Source: Clostridia bacterium (GTDB lineage: Bacteria > Bacillota > Clostridia > Christensenellales > Borkfalkiaceae). From it: a DNA stretch of 64,000 nucleotides. Shown here piece after piece: positions 31,555-40,131 of the stretch. The position numbers and the translations under genes are program-made. A model generated the notes under the pieces. The model made no database searches and had not been told where the DNA came from. It saw only the letters and a program-made list of their open reading frames with translations. The stretch lies in the NCBI GenBank assembly GCA_017463105.1, contig JAFTPU010000014.1:1-64000 (forward strand), in the 5' to 3' direction. Every line of letters begins with the position of its first letter. The first letter of the stretch is position 1.

Positions 31555-34250
31555 TACGCTTTGATCTCCTCCGTCACGTAACACTCGATGATATCGCCCA
31601 CGCGGATCTCGTTGAAGCCGTCGATCGCACAGCCGCATTCGTAGCCGTAATTGACTTCCTTCACGTCGTCCTTGAAGCGTTTGAGCTGTTTCACGCCGCC
31701 CTCGCAAATCATGATATCTTCGCGATAGATACGAAGCTTACCGCCGCGGACGATCTTACCGTCGATGACGTAGCAACCCGCAATCGTACCCACGCCCGTG
31801 ATATTGAACGTCTGACGCACTTCGCATTTACCCGTAAGCGTTTCCTTGAGCTTGGGCGCAAGCATACCTTTGAGCGCCGCTTCCATATCGTCGATCAACT
31901 CGTAAATGATACGGTAGCTTCTTACGTCCACCTTCGAGGTCTCCGCAAGCTTCTTCGCTTTCGTGTCGGGACGAACGTTGAACCCGATGATGATCGCGTT
32001 CGCGCTGTCCGCCAGCATGACGTCGCCCTCGTTGATCGCGCCAGCCGCCGAATGGATCACCTTCACGCGCACTTCTTCGTTGGACAGCTTTTCAAGCGAT
32101 TGCTTCACCGCCTCCACGCTACCCTGCACGTCGCCCTTGACGATGAGGTTGAGATTCTTGATCTTGCCCTCTTCTACTTGAGCAAACACGTCGTCGAGCG
32201 TAACGCGGCTCTGTTCCTTGATCATGCTTTCGCGCTGTTTGTTCTTTCTTTCTTCCTGTACCTGCTTCATGAGCGCCTGATCGACCGCCATGATGCTGTC
32301 GCCCGCGTTGGGCACGTCCTCCAAACCGAGGATCGACACCGCCATCGAAGGTCCCGCCGATTTCACCGCTCTGCCCTTGTCGTCGAACATTGCGCGGACG
32401 CGTCCCATCGTCGTGCCCGAAAGGATATTGTCGCCCGTTTTGAGCGTACCCGTCTGCACGATAATACTTGCAACGGGACCCTTGCCCTTGTCGAGCTTCG
32501 CCTCGATGATCGTACCCTTCGCCTGACGGTCGGGGTTGGCTTTGAGCTCCTGCATTTCCGCAACGAGGTTGACCGCGTCGAGAAGCTCGTCGATACCCAT
32601 ACCCGTCTTTGCGGAAACGGGGATCACCATCGTGTCGCCGCCCCATTCCTCGGGCACGAGCTCGTATTGCATCAATTCCTGTTTGACTTTATCGGGATTG
32701 ATCTCGTATTTGTCCATCTTGTTCATCGCGACGATGATAGGTACGTTTGCCGCTTTCGCATGGTTAATCGCTTCCACCGTTTGAGGCATGATACCGTCGT
32801 CCGCCGCCACCACGAGGATAACGACGTCCGTGACCTGCGCGCCGCGAGCACGCATCGCCGTGAACGCCGCGTGACCGGGCGTATCGATAAAGGTGATCTG
32901 TTTTCCCTTCGCCGTCACCGTGTACGCGCCGATACTCTGCGTGATACCGCCCGCTTCGCCCGCCGTGACCGACGTGGCGCGGATCTTGTCGAGCAGGGAC
33001 GTCTTACCGTGATCGACGTGACCCATGACCGTAACGACGGGCGCACGGGTAACGAGCTTCGTCTCGTCCTCCGCCGTCGTCGTATCCATCAACACTTCCT
33101 CCGCCGTCTTTTCGGGCTTGTATTCGAGATCGATCTCCATGTCCGCCGCAAGAAGTGCCGCGTTTTCGTAATCGATCGAATCGTTGATACCTTTCATGAT
33201 CCCCGCTTTGAACAAGCGTTTGGATATCTCCACAGCCGAAACGCCTAGCTTTTCGGACAGCACCTTCAAGGGAATGTCCTGCGTGGTAACGACGGCATGC
33301 TCGATCTTGATCGTTTGGATCTCCTGACGCTTCTGCTTTTTGGGCGAACGCATCTTTCTGTATCCGCTCTTATCCTCGTCGAAATCCTCCACCGTCATAC
33401 CCTGCTGTTTCACCAAGGCGCGTTTGGAAAGCGCTTTCTTTTCCGTATAGGTCTTTTCGAAAGTCTTTTTCTTTGCGGGAGCGGAGAAAGTTTTCGTATC
33501 TCTGCTCGGCATGATCGGCGCCGCGGGTGCGCTTGCGCCTAAACGGGGAGCACGGGGCGAGCCGCCTGCGGGTCTGCCCGCCGTAAACGTTCTCTCTCCC
33601 GACGGCCGCGCGGGTCTGTCGCCCTGCGGACGGGGACGGTACGTCGAACCCGAGCTCGGCGCGGATACGTCCACGCCCGGCTTCGCCACGTAAACGCCCT
33701 GCTCCTGACCGTTTCTGAAATAACGGGGCGCACGGGGACCCGCAGGCGCTTTCGGCGCGTAGGTCTTGAGTTCGGGCTTCGCCTTCTCCTCCGTTTTTAC
33801 CTCGGGCGTTTTCTCCTCCGCTTTTACTTCCCCCGTCGGCTTTTCTTCCGCGACGGGAGCGGGTGCGGATTCTTCCGTTTTCACTTCCTCCGTCGGTTCT
33901 TCCGCCTTTTTACGCGTCGTTTTCTTTTTCGGTTCTTCTTCCGAGGGCGTCTCCTGCGCTTCCTCGACGGGAGTTACGGGTGCGGTGCTCTTCGCTTTTG
34001 CTTCCGCTTCGGCTTTTGCTTCCGCTGCGGCTTTCGCAGCCGCTTCCGCGGCTTTTGCGGCTTCCTCTGCCGCGCGCGTAGCCGCCTCCGCCGCTTCGCG
34101 TTCCGCTTTTTCCGCTTCCAGAACGGTAAGATTCTTCAGTATCTCCGAAAGCGTTTTTTCCGTGGACGAAAGACGCTTCGTCACGTTTCCGAGACGGTCG
34201 TCCTCCAATAATTTCAGCACGTTCTCCACGTTTTCATATTTTTTTGCCAT
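31554..34250 (-). CDS. infB: Translation initiation factor IF-2
   Basis: An 898-residue IF-2. The N-terminal third is low-complexity Ala/Glu/Lys/Pro-rich and typical of long IF-2 forms. The IF2_N segment contains IPLKVLSEKLGVSAVEISKR. The GTPase has APVVTVMGHVDHGKTSLLDK (G1), TFIDTPGHAAFTAMRARG (G3), VAMNKMDK (G4) and PVSAKTGMGID (G5). Domains II, III and IV follow, ending with GCAIDGFNEIRVGDIIECYV. It delivers initiator tRNA to the 30S subunit. It is the fifth gene of the rimP-nusA-ylxR-ylxQ-infB-rbfA-nrnA operon. Confidence 0.98.
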   Translation of the reverse strand: MAKKYENVENVLKLLEDDRLGNVTKRLSSTEKTLSEILKNLTVLEAEKAEREAAEAATRAAEEAAKAAEAAAKAAAEAKAEAEAKAKSTAPVTPVEEAQETPSEEEPKKKTTRKKAEEPTEEVKTEESAPAPVAEEKPTGEVKAEEKTPEVKTEEKAKPELKTYAPKAPAGPRAPRYFRNGQEQGVYVAKPGVDVSAPSSGSTYRPRPQGDRPARPSGERTFTAGRPAGGSPRAPRLGASAPAAPIMPSRDTKTFSAPAKKKTFEKTYTEKKALSKRALVKQQGMTVEDFDEDKSGYRKMRSPKKQKRQEIQTIKIEHAVVTTQDIPLKVLSEKLGVSAVEISKRLFKAGIMKGINDSIDYENAALLAADMEIDLEYKPEKTAEEVLMDTTTAEDETKLVTRAPVVTVMGHVDHGKTSLLDKIRATSVTAGEAGGITQSIGAYTVTAKGKQITFIDTPGHAAFTAMRARGAQVTDVVILVVAADDGIMPQTVEAINHAKAANVPIIVAMNKMDKYEINPDKVKQELMQYELVPEEWGGDTMVIPVSAKTGMGIDELLDAVNLVAEMQELKANPDRQAKGTIIEAKLDKGKGPVASIIVQTGTLKTGDNILSGTTMGRVRAMFDDKGRAVKSAGPSMAVSILGLEDVPNAGDSIMAVDQALMKQVQEERKNKQRESMIKEQSRVTLDDVFAQVEEGKIKNLNLIVKGDVQGSVEAVKQSLEKLSNEEVRVKVIHSAAGAINEGDVMLADSANAIIIGFNVRPDTKAKKLAETSKVDVRSYRIIYELIDDMEAALKGMLAPKLKETLTGKCEVRQTFNITGVGTIAGCYVIDGKIVRGGKLRIYREDIMICEGGVKQLKRFKDDVKEVNYGYECGCAIDGFNEIRVGDIIECYVTEEIKA

Positions 34251-34254
34251 AAGT

Positions 34255-34584
34255 TCAGTTGGTTCCTCCCGAATATAATTTAAATTGCGGTTCGCCTTCG
34301 GCTACGGAAAGTATCGCCGACGCGAGATTTTTTTCTTTGATCGCCACCGCTTTCACGGCAGGGCGGTGAATAAGCTCCGCGAGCAGGTTTTCTTTAGCGA
34401 TAAGCAACGGACAGCCGAGCGTTTCCCGCGCTTTTTGCATCAGCTTGAACGAGCTTGCGCCCAGCTTTTCGTCGCAAACGAGCAGGTATACGCCGCGTCT
34501 TTGCGACTCCGCGTTCTCCGCGCCGTAAACGATCTTACGCGCGCGCACGCAAAAACCGAGATAGGTCTCAATTTTTTTTATCAC
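34255..34584 (-). CDS. ylxQ: L7Ae-family RNA-binding protein YlxQ
   Basis: A 109-residue L7Ae/L30e-fold protein beginning YLGFCVRARKIVYGAENAES, with VYLLVCDEKLGASSFK and GCPLLIAKE, the usual YlxQ pattern. It overlaps ylxR upstream by 17 bases and ends four bases before infB. It probably binds kink-turn RNA; its exact role is not established. Confidence 0.92.
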   Translation of the reverse strand: MIKKIETYLGFCVRARKIVYGAENAESQRRGVYLLVCDEKLGASSFKLMQKARETLGCPLLIAKENLLAELIHRPAVKAVAIKEKNLASAILSVAEGEPQFKLYSGGTN

Positions 34585-34846
34585 CGAGCACGTCCTCCTC
34601 CACGCCCCGATAAACTTCGGGGTCGACGCTCGCCGAAAAAGCTTTGTTTAAAAGTTTTTTATCGTTCAGCTTTTTCAGACACCCGTCCGCACTGCAAACG
34701 TACGCGCCCCGCCCCGCGGCTTTGCCCGTAGGGTCGGCGAATATCTCGCCGTCGGCGTTTCTCACCACGCGCGTCATTTCCTTCTTCGGTTTCATTTCGC
34801 GACAGGCGATACACATTCTCATGGGTACGGATTTCGTCTTTGCCAT
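34568..34846 (-). CDS. ylxR: YlxR-family RNA-binding protein (RnpM)
   Basis: A 92-residue member of the YlxR family with VPMRMCIACREMKPKKEMTR and GKAAGRGAYVCSADGCLKKL, the conserved GRGAY motif. The B. subtilis protein has been described as a modulator of RNase P. Its start shares a base with the nusA stop (34846). Confidence 0.94.
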   Translation of the reverse strand: MAKTKSVPMRMCIACREMKPKKEMTRVVRNADGEIFADPTGKAAGRGAYVCSADGCLKKLNDKKLLNKAFSASVDPEVYRGVEEDVLGDKKN

Positions 34847-35958
34847 TATTCTTGCTCCGTTTCTTCGCTTTCGTTTTCTTCCGTTTCCGCAGCTTCCATC
34901 GCCGCCAGCACTTCCTTCGCTTCGGGCGACGACGAGCTCTTCACGTCGATCTTCCAGCCCGTCAGCCTTGCCGCAAGACGCGCGTTCTGCCCGTCTCTGC
35001 CGATCGCAAGCGACAGCTTCTCGTCGGGCACGATCGCCATTGCGCTACGCTCGCCCGTAGCCGAAACGGAAAGCACCGTCGCGGGCGAAAGCGCCTTGTA
35101 AATGAACGCCAAGGGATCCTCGTTCCAAAGAATGATATCGATCTTCTCGCCGCCGAGCTCTTCCACGACCGCGTTCACTCTCGCGCCTCTGTTGCCGACG
35201 CACGCGCCGACCGCGTCCACGCGCGGATCGTTCGAAAGGATCGCCATTTTCGTTCTGTGCCCCGCCTCGCGCGAAATTTCCTTAATCTCCACGATCCCCT
35301 GCGCGATCTCGGGTACCTGTTCTTCGAACAGCTTCTTAACCAAGCCCTGCGCGCTACGGGAAACGACGATCTGCGACGCCTTGCCGCTGTTCTTTACTCG
35401 TTTCACGAATACCTTCAGCTTGTCGCCGACTGCGTATTTTTCGGTGGGGACGCGATCCTGCGGGGGCATTACGCCCTCGATCTTTTTATCGCCGAGTTCT
35501 ACGTATACGTTGCGGTCGTCGATCTTGCGGATCACGCCTTCCATCAGCTCGCCTTCCTTATCCGAAAATTCGGACATAGTGTTGTCGCGTTCGGTCTCGT
35601 GCAACTTCTGCAAAATGACCTGCTTCGCCGTCTGCGCCGCGATACGCCCGAAATCCTTGGGGATAAACACGCGTTCGATCACGTCGCCCACTTGATACTC
35701 GGGATTGAGCTCCTGCGCGTCCTCCAAAGAAATTTCCTTGTCCTTATCGACGACCTCCGCCACAACGTAACGGGTCGCTTTGAATTCGATCGTGCCCTTA
35801 TCCGCGTCGAGGGTAACGGAGATCTCCGCACCGCCGTCGTATTGTTTTTTATACGCCGAAGCAAGCGCGTTTGCAAGCGTTTCCAAAAACGCTTCTTCGC
35901 TGATGCCTTTTTCTCTTACCAAATCGGTAAGCGCCGCAAAAAACTCCCTGTTTTCCAT
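34846..35958 (-). CDS. nusA: Transcription termination/antitermination factor NusA
   Basis: A 370-residue NusA with N-terminal RNA-polymerase-binding domain (MENREFFAALTDLVREKGIS), S1 domain (EGELMEGVIRKIDDRNVYVE) and two KH domains (VGACVGNRGARVNAVVEELG; LAIGRDGQNARLAARLTGWK). It ends in an acidic tail and lacks the C-terminal acidic repeats of proteobacterial NusA, as normal for Firmicutes. It acts at pauses and intrinsic terminators. Confidence 0.98.
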   Translation of the reverse strand: MENREFFAALTDLVREKGISEEAFLETLANALASAYKKQYDGGAEISVTLDADKGTIEFKATRYVVAEVVDKDKEISLEDAQELNPEYQVGDVIERVFIPKDFGRIAAQTAKQVILQKLHETERDNTMSEFSDKEGELMEGVIRKIDDRNVYVELGDKKIEGVMPPQDRVPTEKYAVGDKLKVFVKRVKNSGKASQIVVSRSAQGLVKKLFEEQVPEIAQGIVEIKEISREAGHRTKMAILSNDPRVDAVGACVGNRGARVNAVVEELGGEKIDIILWNEDPLAFIYKALSPATVLSVSATGERSAMAIVPDEKLSLAIGRDGQNARLAARLTGWKIDVKSSSSPEAKEVLAAMEAAETEENESEETEQE

Positions 35959-36011
35959 GATTTTCTTTCTCCTGTCGTTTTGTTGAATTTATTGTTTATG
36001 TTTTTATTTCC

Positions 36012-36482
36012 TTACAGTAACCCGTCGAAATCGATCGCGCGACAGATCTTTGCGATCTTCGCGATCTCCAGCTTCGTGACCTCGCCCTTTTCCTCGAGCT
36101 CCACGCAGTTCCCGTCGTATCCGACGAGCTTCGCCTCGAAGAATTTCCTGCCTCTTAACGGCGCGAACAGCTTGACCTCGACCTTCTCGCCCATGCACTT
36201 TTCAAAATCCCTCGCCGTTTTGAGCGGTCTGTCCAGTCCCGGGCTCGACACGTTGAGCGTATACGGCGCGCCGAACGTAGGGTCGACCTCGTCCAACACG
36301 GGATCGATCGCGCGGTGGAATTTTTCGCAGGTGTTTAAGTCCACTCCGCCCTCCACGTCGATATAGACGGTAAGCACGGGCGACTTGCCCTGTTTGAATT
36401 CGATCTCTACGATCTCGACGCCCGTTTCGTCGGCAACGGGCTGCAACGCGTTTTGGATATCTTCGATTGACTTTACTTTCAT
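36012..36482 (-). CDS. rimP: Ribosome maturation factor RimP
   Basis: A 156-residue RimP needed for 30S assembly. Motifs: GVEIVEIEFKQGKSPVLTVY (split by IDVEGGVDLNTCEKFHRAID), TLNVSSPGLDRPLKTARDFE and KVEVKLFAPLRGRKFFEAKL. It is the first gene of the nusA-infB operon. A start four codons upstream (36494) is possible but lacks a ribosome binding site; the ATG at 36482 follows GGGAAC at a reasonable distance. A 13-bp hairpin stands 19 bases upstream. Confidence 0.95.
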   Translation of the reverse strand: MKVKSIEDIQNALQPVADETGVEIVEIEFKQGKSPVLTVYIDVEGGVDLNTCEKFHRAIDPVLDEVDPTFGAPYTLNVSSPGLDRPLKTARDFEKCMGEKVEVKLFAPLRGRKFFEAKLVGYDGNCVELEEKGEVTKLEIAKIAKICRAIDFDGLL

Positions 36483-36500
36483 AAAAGTTCCCATATACGG

Positions 36501-36530
36501 TTATTGAGAGTGGCGAACCACTCTCAATAA
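36501..36530 (-). promoter_or_regulatory. 5' leader hairpin before rimP
   Basis: A perfect 13-bp stem TTATTGAGAGTGG (minus strand) closed by a TTCG tetraloop, with its complement at 36501-36513. It lies about 25 bases after the predicted transcript start and 19 bases before the rimP ATG, and no T tract follows. It may stabilise the mRNA, be an RNase III site, or tune rimP translation. Confidence 0.6.
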
Positions 36531-36553
36531 TCAAAGAATTATTAAGTATTTCA

Positions 36554-36582
36554 ATTATACCATTATTATCCGAAAAACGCAA
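36554..36582 (-). promoter_or_regulatory. Promoter of the rimP-nusA-infB operon
   Basis: Minus-strand TTGCGT (36577-36582) and TATAAT (36554-36559) separated by 17 bases, with TGG before the -10. Confidence 0.8.
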
Positions 36583-36619
36583 CTGTTTTACATAGACTTT
36601 TTGAAAAAAACGTTGAATT

Positions 36620-38437
36620 TTACGCCTTATAATATTCTTTTAGCATCTTTTTCAGAACGTCGATCTGCCGCTGAAGGGACGCGCCCTTATCCGTCTGTTT
36701 TACGAGAATACGTTTTTTATACGAAAACAGCTTCCGCGACTCGCTTTTCAAATCGGAAAAATGATCGATCACGTCCTTTGAGGAAAACTCGGGCGAATGA
36801 GATACGAGATATAAGCCCTCCGAATTGTTGATGAGGGTATATCCCCCTATCCCCGTCTTTTCGTGGTACGCCTTCGACAAGCCGCCGTCGATCGTGATGT
36901 GTCGGCAATTCCCGCTTTCGGGTTTCTCCCCGTCCTTTACTTTGACGGGCATATGCCCGTTGACAATCACCGAATATTCCCCGTATAAGCCAAACTCGGC
37001 AAGCACCTTTTTACAAAAATCCTCGTCCTTGATACGATCGTAATACGGGTCCTTGTTTTCCTTTTCCGCGATTCCTTCAAAATATTTGGTATACACGCAC
37101 ATTTTGTCTCTGCCGTACAGCGGAGATTTTTTCCCGCACCACAGATACCACATATACTCGCGGGAATATCTGTCCCCGCGCGAAGCCGCCCGCACCAGCG
37201 CATCCAAACGGTCGTAAAGCGCTTTGCCCTTATACCGCTTATCCCCGACGATCACCTCGGAAAAGCTCCCGTCCGTCTCCGTCGGCACGCAACCGTGCAT
37301 GAGCAGATTCCCGTTATAGCATTTGTACATGCTCCCGCGCCGCAATAAAAAGCCCGCGTGCGCTGCCAGCCTCTTGTTGTTCGTAAATTCCTCGGTCAAC
37401 AGTCCGATCAGAGCCCGTTCCTTTTTTGTCAGCGTGAAAGAAGGGTACAGGATACGGTCGTCCATTTCAAATTCGCCGTGGCGTTTTATCAGCGCGTTTT
37501 CCAGCTTCAGTTGAATAACGGTGATCGCCTTCGTCATTTTGAGCAGCAGATCGTTGCTTTCGAAATCGCTTTCTCCGCCGTAGACGTCGGAAATTTTAAA
37601 CGTATCGCACGGGTCGTCGCCGTATTCCTCCAGCGCGAACGCCATCAGAGGTCTTAAATTTATTCCGTAATTTTCGATCACCTGCAAATTGCGATAGGTG
37701 CAGTTGATACGGATCACGTTGCAAACGCAAGCCTCGTTTCCGAAATGCGCGCCCAGCCACAGCACGTCGTGGTTGCCCCATTGGATATCCACCGAATGGT
37801 ACTGCGCAAGCTTATCCATGATCTTGTCCGCTCCGTTTCCCCTATCGTATATATCCCCGACGATATGCAGATGATCGACGGCGAGCCGCTGGATAAGCGA
37901 ACACATCGCGCCGATGAATTTATCGGCGTTCCCCAGCTCTACGATCCCCGAAATAATGTTGGAATAATATTCCGATTTCGTAATGCTGTGATAGGGCATA
38001 TTCACCAGCTCGTCGATGATATACTGATAATCCTTCGGCAACGCCTTTCTCACCTTCGAACGGGTGTATTTCGCCGCCGCCAATTTACACACGTCGACGA
38101 GCCGATACAACGCCGTCTTGTAAAAGTCGTCGGCGTTTTCCGTCCCCTTGATCTTTTCCAGATATTTTTCGGGATAGTAGATAAGCGTGGCGAGCTCGCC
38201 TTTTTCCTCCGCCGTCAGCGTATCCCCGAACGCCAGCTCGATCTTCGTACGAATGACCCCCGAAGCGTTCCGCAGGATATGTAAAAACGTTTCCGATTCC
38301 CCGTGCAGATCGCTCACGAAATGCTCCGTACCTTTCGGCAGATTGAGTATCGCGCCGAGGTTGATGATCTCCGTCATCACCTCCTGCGGCGTGGAAAATT
38401 GTTTTGCCAATAATTCGTAGACTTCTTTACCCTCCAT
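36620..38437 (-). CDS. fbp: Fructose-1,6-bisphosphatase class III
   Basis: A 605-residue class III FBPase, the Firmicute gluconeogenic enzyme (calcineurin-like metallophosphatase). It shows TEHFVSDLHGESETFLHILR, HIVGDIYDRGNGADKIMDKL, IQWGNHDVLWLGA and, near the end, VIVNGHMPVKVKDGEKPESG and GGYTLINNSEGLYLVSHSPE, the family's metal and substrate motifs. Length is slightly below the usual 640-670. It follows a 31-codon ORF by 16 bases on the same strand, and its ribosome binding site is AAAAGGA. Confidence 0.96.
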   Translation of the reverse strand: MEGKEVYELLAKQFSTPQEVMTEIINLGAILNLPKGTEHFVSDLHGESETFLHILRNASGVIRTKIELAFGDTLTAEEKGELATLIYYPEKYLEKIKGTENADDFYKTALYRLVDVCKLAAAKYTRSKVRKALPKDYQYIIDELVNMPYHSITKSEYYSNIISGIVELGNADKFIGAMCSLIQRLAVDHLHIVGDIYDRGNGADKIMDKLAQYHSVDIQWGNHDVLWLGAHFGNEACVCNVIRINCTYRNLQVIENYGINLRPLMAFALEEYGDDPCDTFKISDVYGGESDFESNDLLLKMTKAITVIQLKLENALIKRHGEFEMDDRILYPSFTLTKKERALIGLLTEEFTNNKRLAAHAGFLLRRGSMYKCYNGNLLMHGCVPTETDGSFSEVIVGDKRYKGKALYDRLDALVRAASRGDRYSREYMWYLWCGKKSPLYGRDKMCVYTKYFEGIAEKENKDPYYDRIKDEDFCKKVLAEFGLYGEYSVIVNGHMPVKVKDGEKPESGNCRHITIDGGLSKAYHEKTGIGGYTLINNSEGLYLVSHSPEFSSKDVIDHFSDLKSESRKLFSYKKRILVKQTDKGASLQRQIDVLKKMLKEYYKA

Positions 38438-38453
38438 TCCTTTTTCTTTCCTC

Positions 38454-38549
38454 TTATTTTATTGCGCCGAGCGCTATTTCCTCTTTAAAACACGTCCTCT
38501 TTTCCTCCGCCATACCGCGCAGATACGCGCGTATGCTTTCGCCTTTCAT
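38454..38549 (-). CDS. Candidate 31-residue protein between exonuclease gene and fbp
   Basis: An ORF of 31 codons starts 10 bases after the exonuclease stop, behind AAGGGAAGGAG, and ends 16 bases before the fbp ATG. The peptide starts MKGESIRAYLRGMAEEKRTC and ends FKEEIALGAIK: a charged, probably helical peptide with one Cys. It exactly fills the gap with normal operon spacing on both sides, which argues that it is translated. No family recognised; chance remains possible. Confidence 0.45.
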   Translation of the reverse strand: MKGESIRAYLRGMAEEKRTCFKEEIALGAIK

Positions 38550-38559
38550 GCTCCTTCCC

Positions 38560-40131
38560 TTACGCGGGCAACGTTCCGCGCTTTTTCATAAATTCGATAA
38601 ATATTTTCGCCGTCACGCACGCGTCGTCGAACGCGCGGTGATGATTGAACGTGAAGCCGTAATAATCCGCCACCGAATTGAGCTTGTAATTGGGCAATAC
38701 TCCCCGCAAAAGCTCCTGCGCAAGCGTCAGCGTGTCGAACTGTTTCTGATCGAACATATATCCGTTCTGCTCGCCGTAATACTGCACGAACCGATAGTCG
38801 AACGTCACGTTGTGCCCCACGAGTAGCGCCCCGTCCGCAAACTTGAAAAAGTCCGCGATCGCCTGTTCTATCGTCGGCGCGCCGATAAGGTCCTCGTCGT
38901 GAATACCCGTCAGATCGACGATCTCTCTCGAAAGCCGCTCGGGACACGCGACGAAGGTCGAAAACTTCTCTTTCATCTCTCCCCCCACGATCTTCACCGC
39001 GCCGATCTCGATGATACGGTCCATTTTTCCCATCGCGGGGTTATTGTTCAAGCCCGTCGTTTCGAGGTCGAACACCACGAACGTATTGTTTTTCAGATCG
39101 TCAGGCTTGTCGAGACTGTCGAAAAATCCCGCCTGCGTGTAATCGACGTATTCTTCGGGGAACACCGTATGATAGAATTTCGGCACGGGCTTGCCCTTTC
39201 TCGCCTCGGGCGTGAAATCCTCGGGCGGCGCGCCGTAATTGATCTTCGCCGCCTTGAACGAAACGCTGCCGTTATATTCCTCGTTCGCGCCGACGATCAC
39301 GATCTTATCGCCCGTTTTCAGCTCGCGCACCTTATCGACCGTCGCTTTTTTGGGGAAATACGTGGTACGTACCGAACCCGTACCGTCGGTGAGCGAAACG
39401 GAAAAACGGGACTTCTGCACGTCCTCGCCCGTCTTTTCGTTATGCTTTACGTACTGTTTCTCTTCGATATACGTGATCGTGCCGCAGATCGCAAACGTGC
39501 CCTCTTCATTGCGGGAATCCGCCATATATACGGCGGTTTTCGGCACCTCGTCCGCCCCGTCGAGCTTCGCGAAATCGCAGATCGGAAAACGACGGATCTC
39601 GTTTGCGAGCTCCTCCTCCGTTTCGGGAAGCTCCTCCAAAAGCGCCTCGCTCGGCGCCTCCTTTTCCACGATACGCACGTTTCCGTAAAACGTACCGCAG
39701 AAGATACTGCCGAGATACGCGCTCACCTCGTCGAGTATCTTGCCCGACGAGAATAACGCCTGTTCTCCCGAAGCGATATCCACGTAAAAATGCGCCCCGC
39801 TCGTCAGCATTTCCACCTCGATGTTTTTTTCTTCCAAAAACGCCGAAGCCGCGGGGAATTTCGCCGCGACGTAATCGTAAATTTTACCTCTGATGATATC
39901 CCGATCGGGTACGCGCTTGATGATCTTCACCCTTGCCGAAAATCCGTTCGGAATATATTTTTCGGACGAGGCGCGCGCCTTCTCCGCCTCCGTCTCCGAA
40001 TACGTTCTGTCCGTTACGAGAGAAAACTCGACCGTCCTTTCCCGCTTCGACACGGTGATCCCGTATAGAATGGCGTTTTTTAACCCCTCTGCCCTACGGA
40101 TGTCCGATAAATATTCCTCAACTCTGTTCAT
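38560..40131 (-). CDS. PolC-like N-terminal/OB/exonuclease protein without polymerase domain
   Basis: A 523-residue protein built like the front of PolC. Residues 1-170 resemble the PolC N-terminal part (DRDIIRGKIYDYVAAKFPAA; VEMLTSGAHFYVDIASGEQA). An OB fold follows at about 210-310 (FAICGTITYIEEKQYVKHNE; RFSVSLTDGTGSVRTTYFPK). A DEDDh 3'-5' exonuclease ends it: NTFVVFDLETTGLNN, LVGHNVTFDYRFVQYY and HHRAFDDACVTAKIF. The PHP, palm, fingers and thumb of PolC (about 1400 residues) are absent, and the ORF ends cleanly. It may proofread for a DnaE-type polymerase or act in repair. It overlaps ispG by 14 bases. Confidence 0.82.
   Translation of the reverse strand: MNRVEEYLSDIRRAEGLKNAILYGITVSKRERTVEFSLVTDRTYSETEAEKARASSEKYIPNGFSARVKIIKRVPDRDIIRGKIYDYVAAKFPAASAFLEEKNIEVEMLTSGAHFYVDIASGEQALFSSGKILDEVSAYLGSIFCGTFYGNVRIVEKEAPSEALLEELPETEEELANEIRRFPICDFAKLDGADEVPKTAVYMADSRNEEGTFAICGTITYIEEKQYVKHNEKTGEDVQKSRFSVSLTDGTGSVRTTYFPKKATVDKVRELKTGDKIVIVGANEEYNGSVSFKAAKINYGAPPEDFTPEARKGKPVPKFYHTVFPEEYVDYTQAGFFDSLDKPDDLKNNTFVVFDLETTGLNNNPAMGKMDRIIEIGAVKIVGGEMKEKFSTFVACPERLSREIVDLTGIHDEDLIGAPTIEQAIADFFKFADGALLVGHNVTFDYRFVQYYGEQNGYMFDQKQFDTLTLAQELLRGVLPNYKLNSVADYYGFTFNHHRAFDDACVTAKIFIEFMKKRGTLPA

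Noticed and set aside
31533..33248. Plus-strand open frame of 571 codons opposite infB
   Set aside because: His/Arg/Asp-rich shadow of infB with no recognisable domain.
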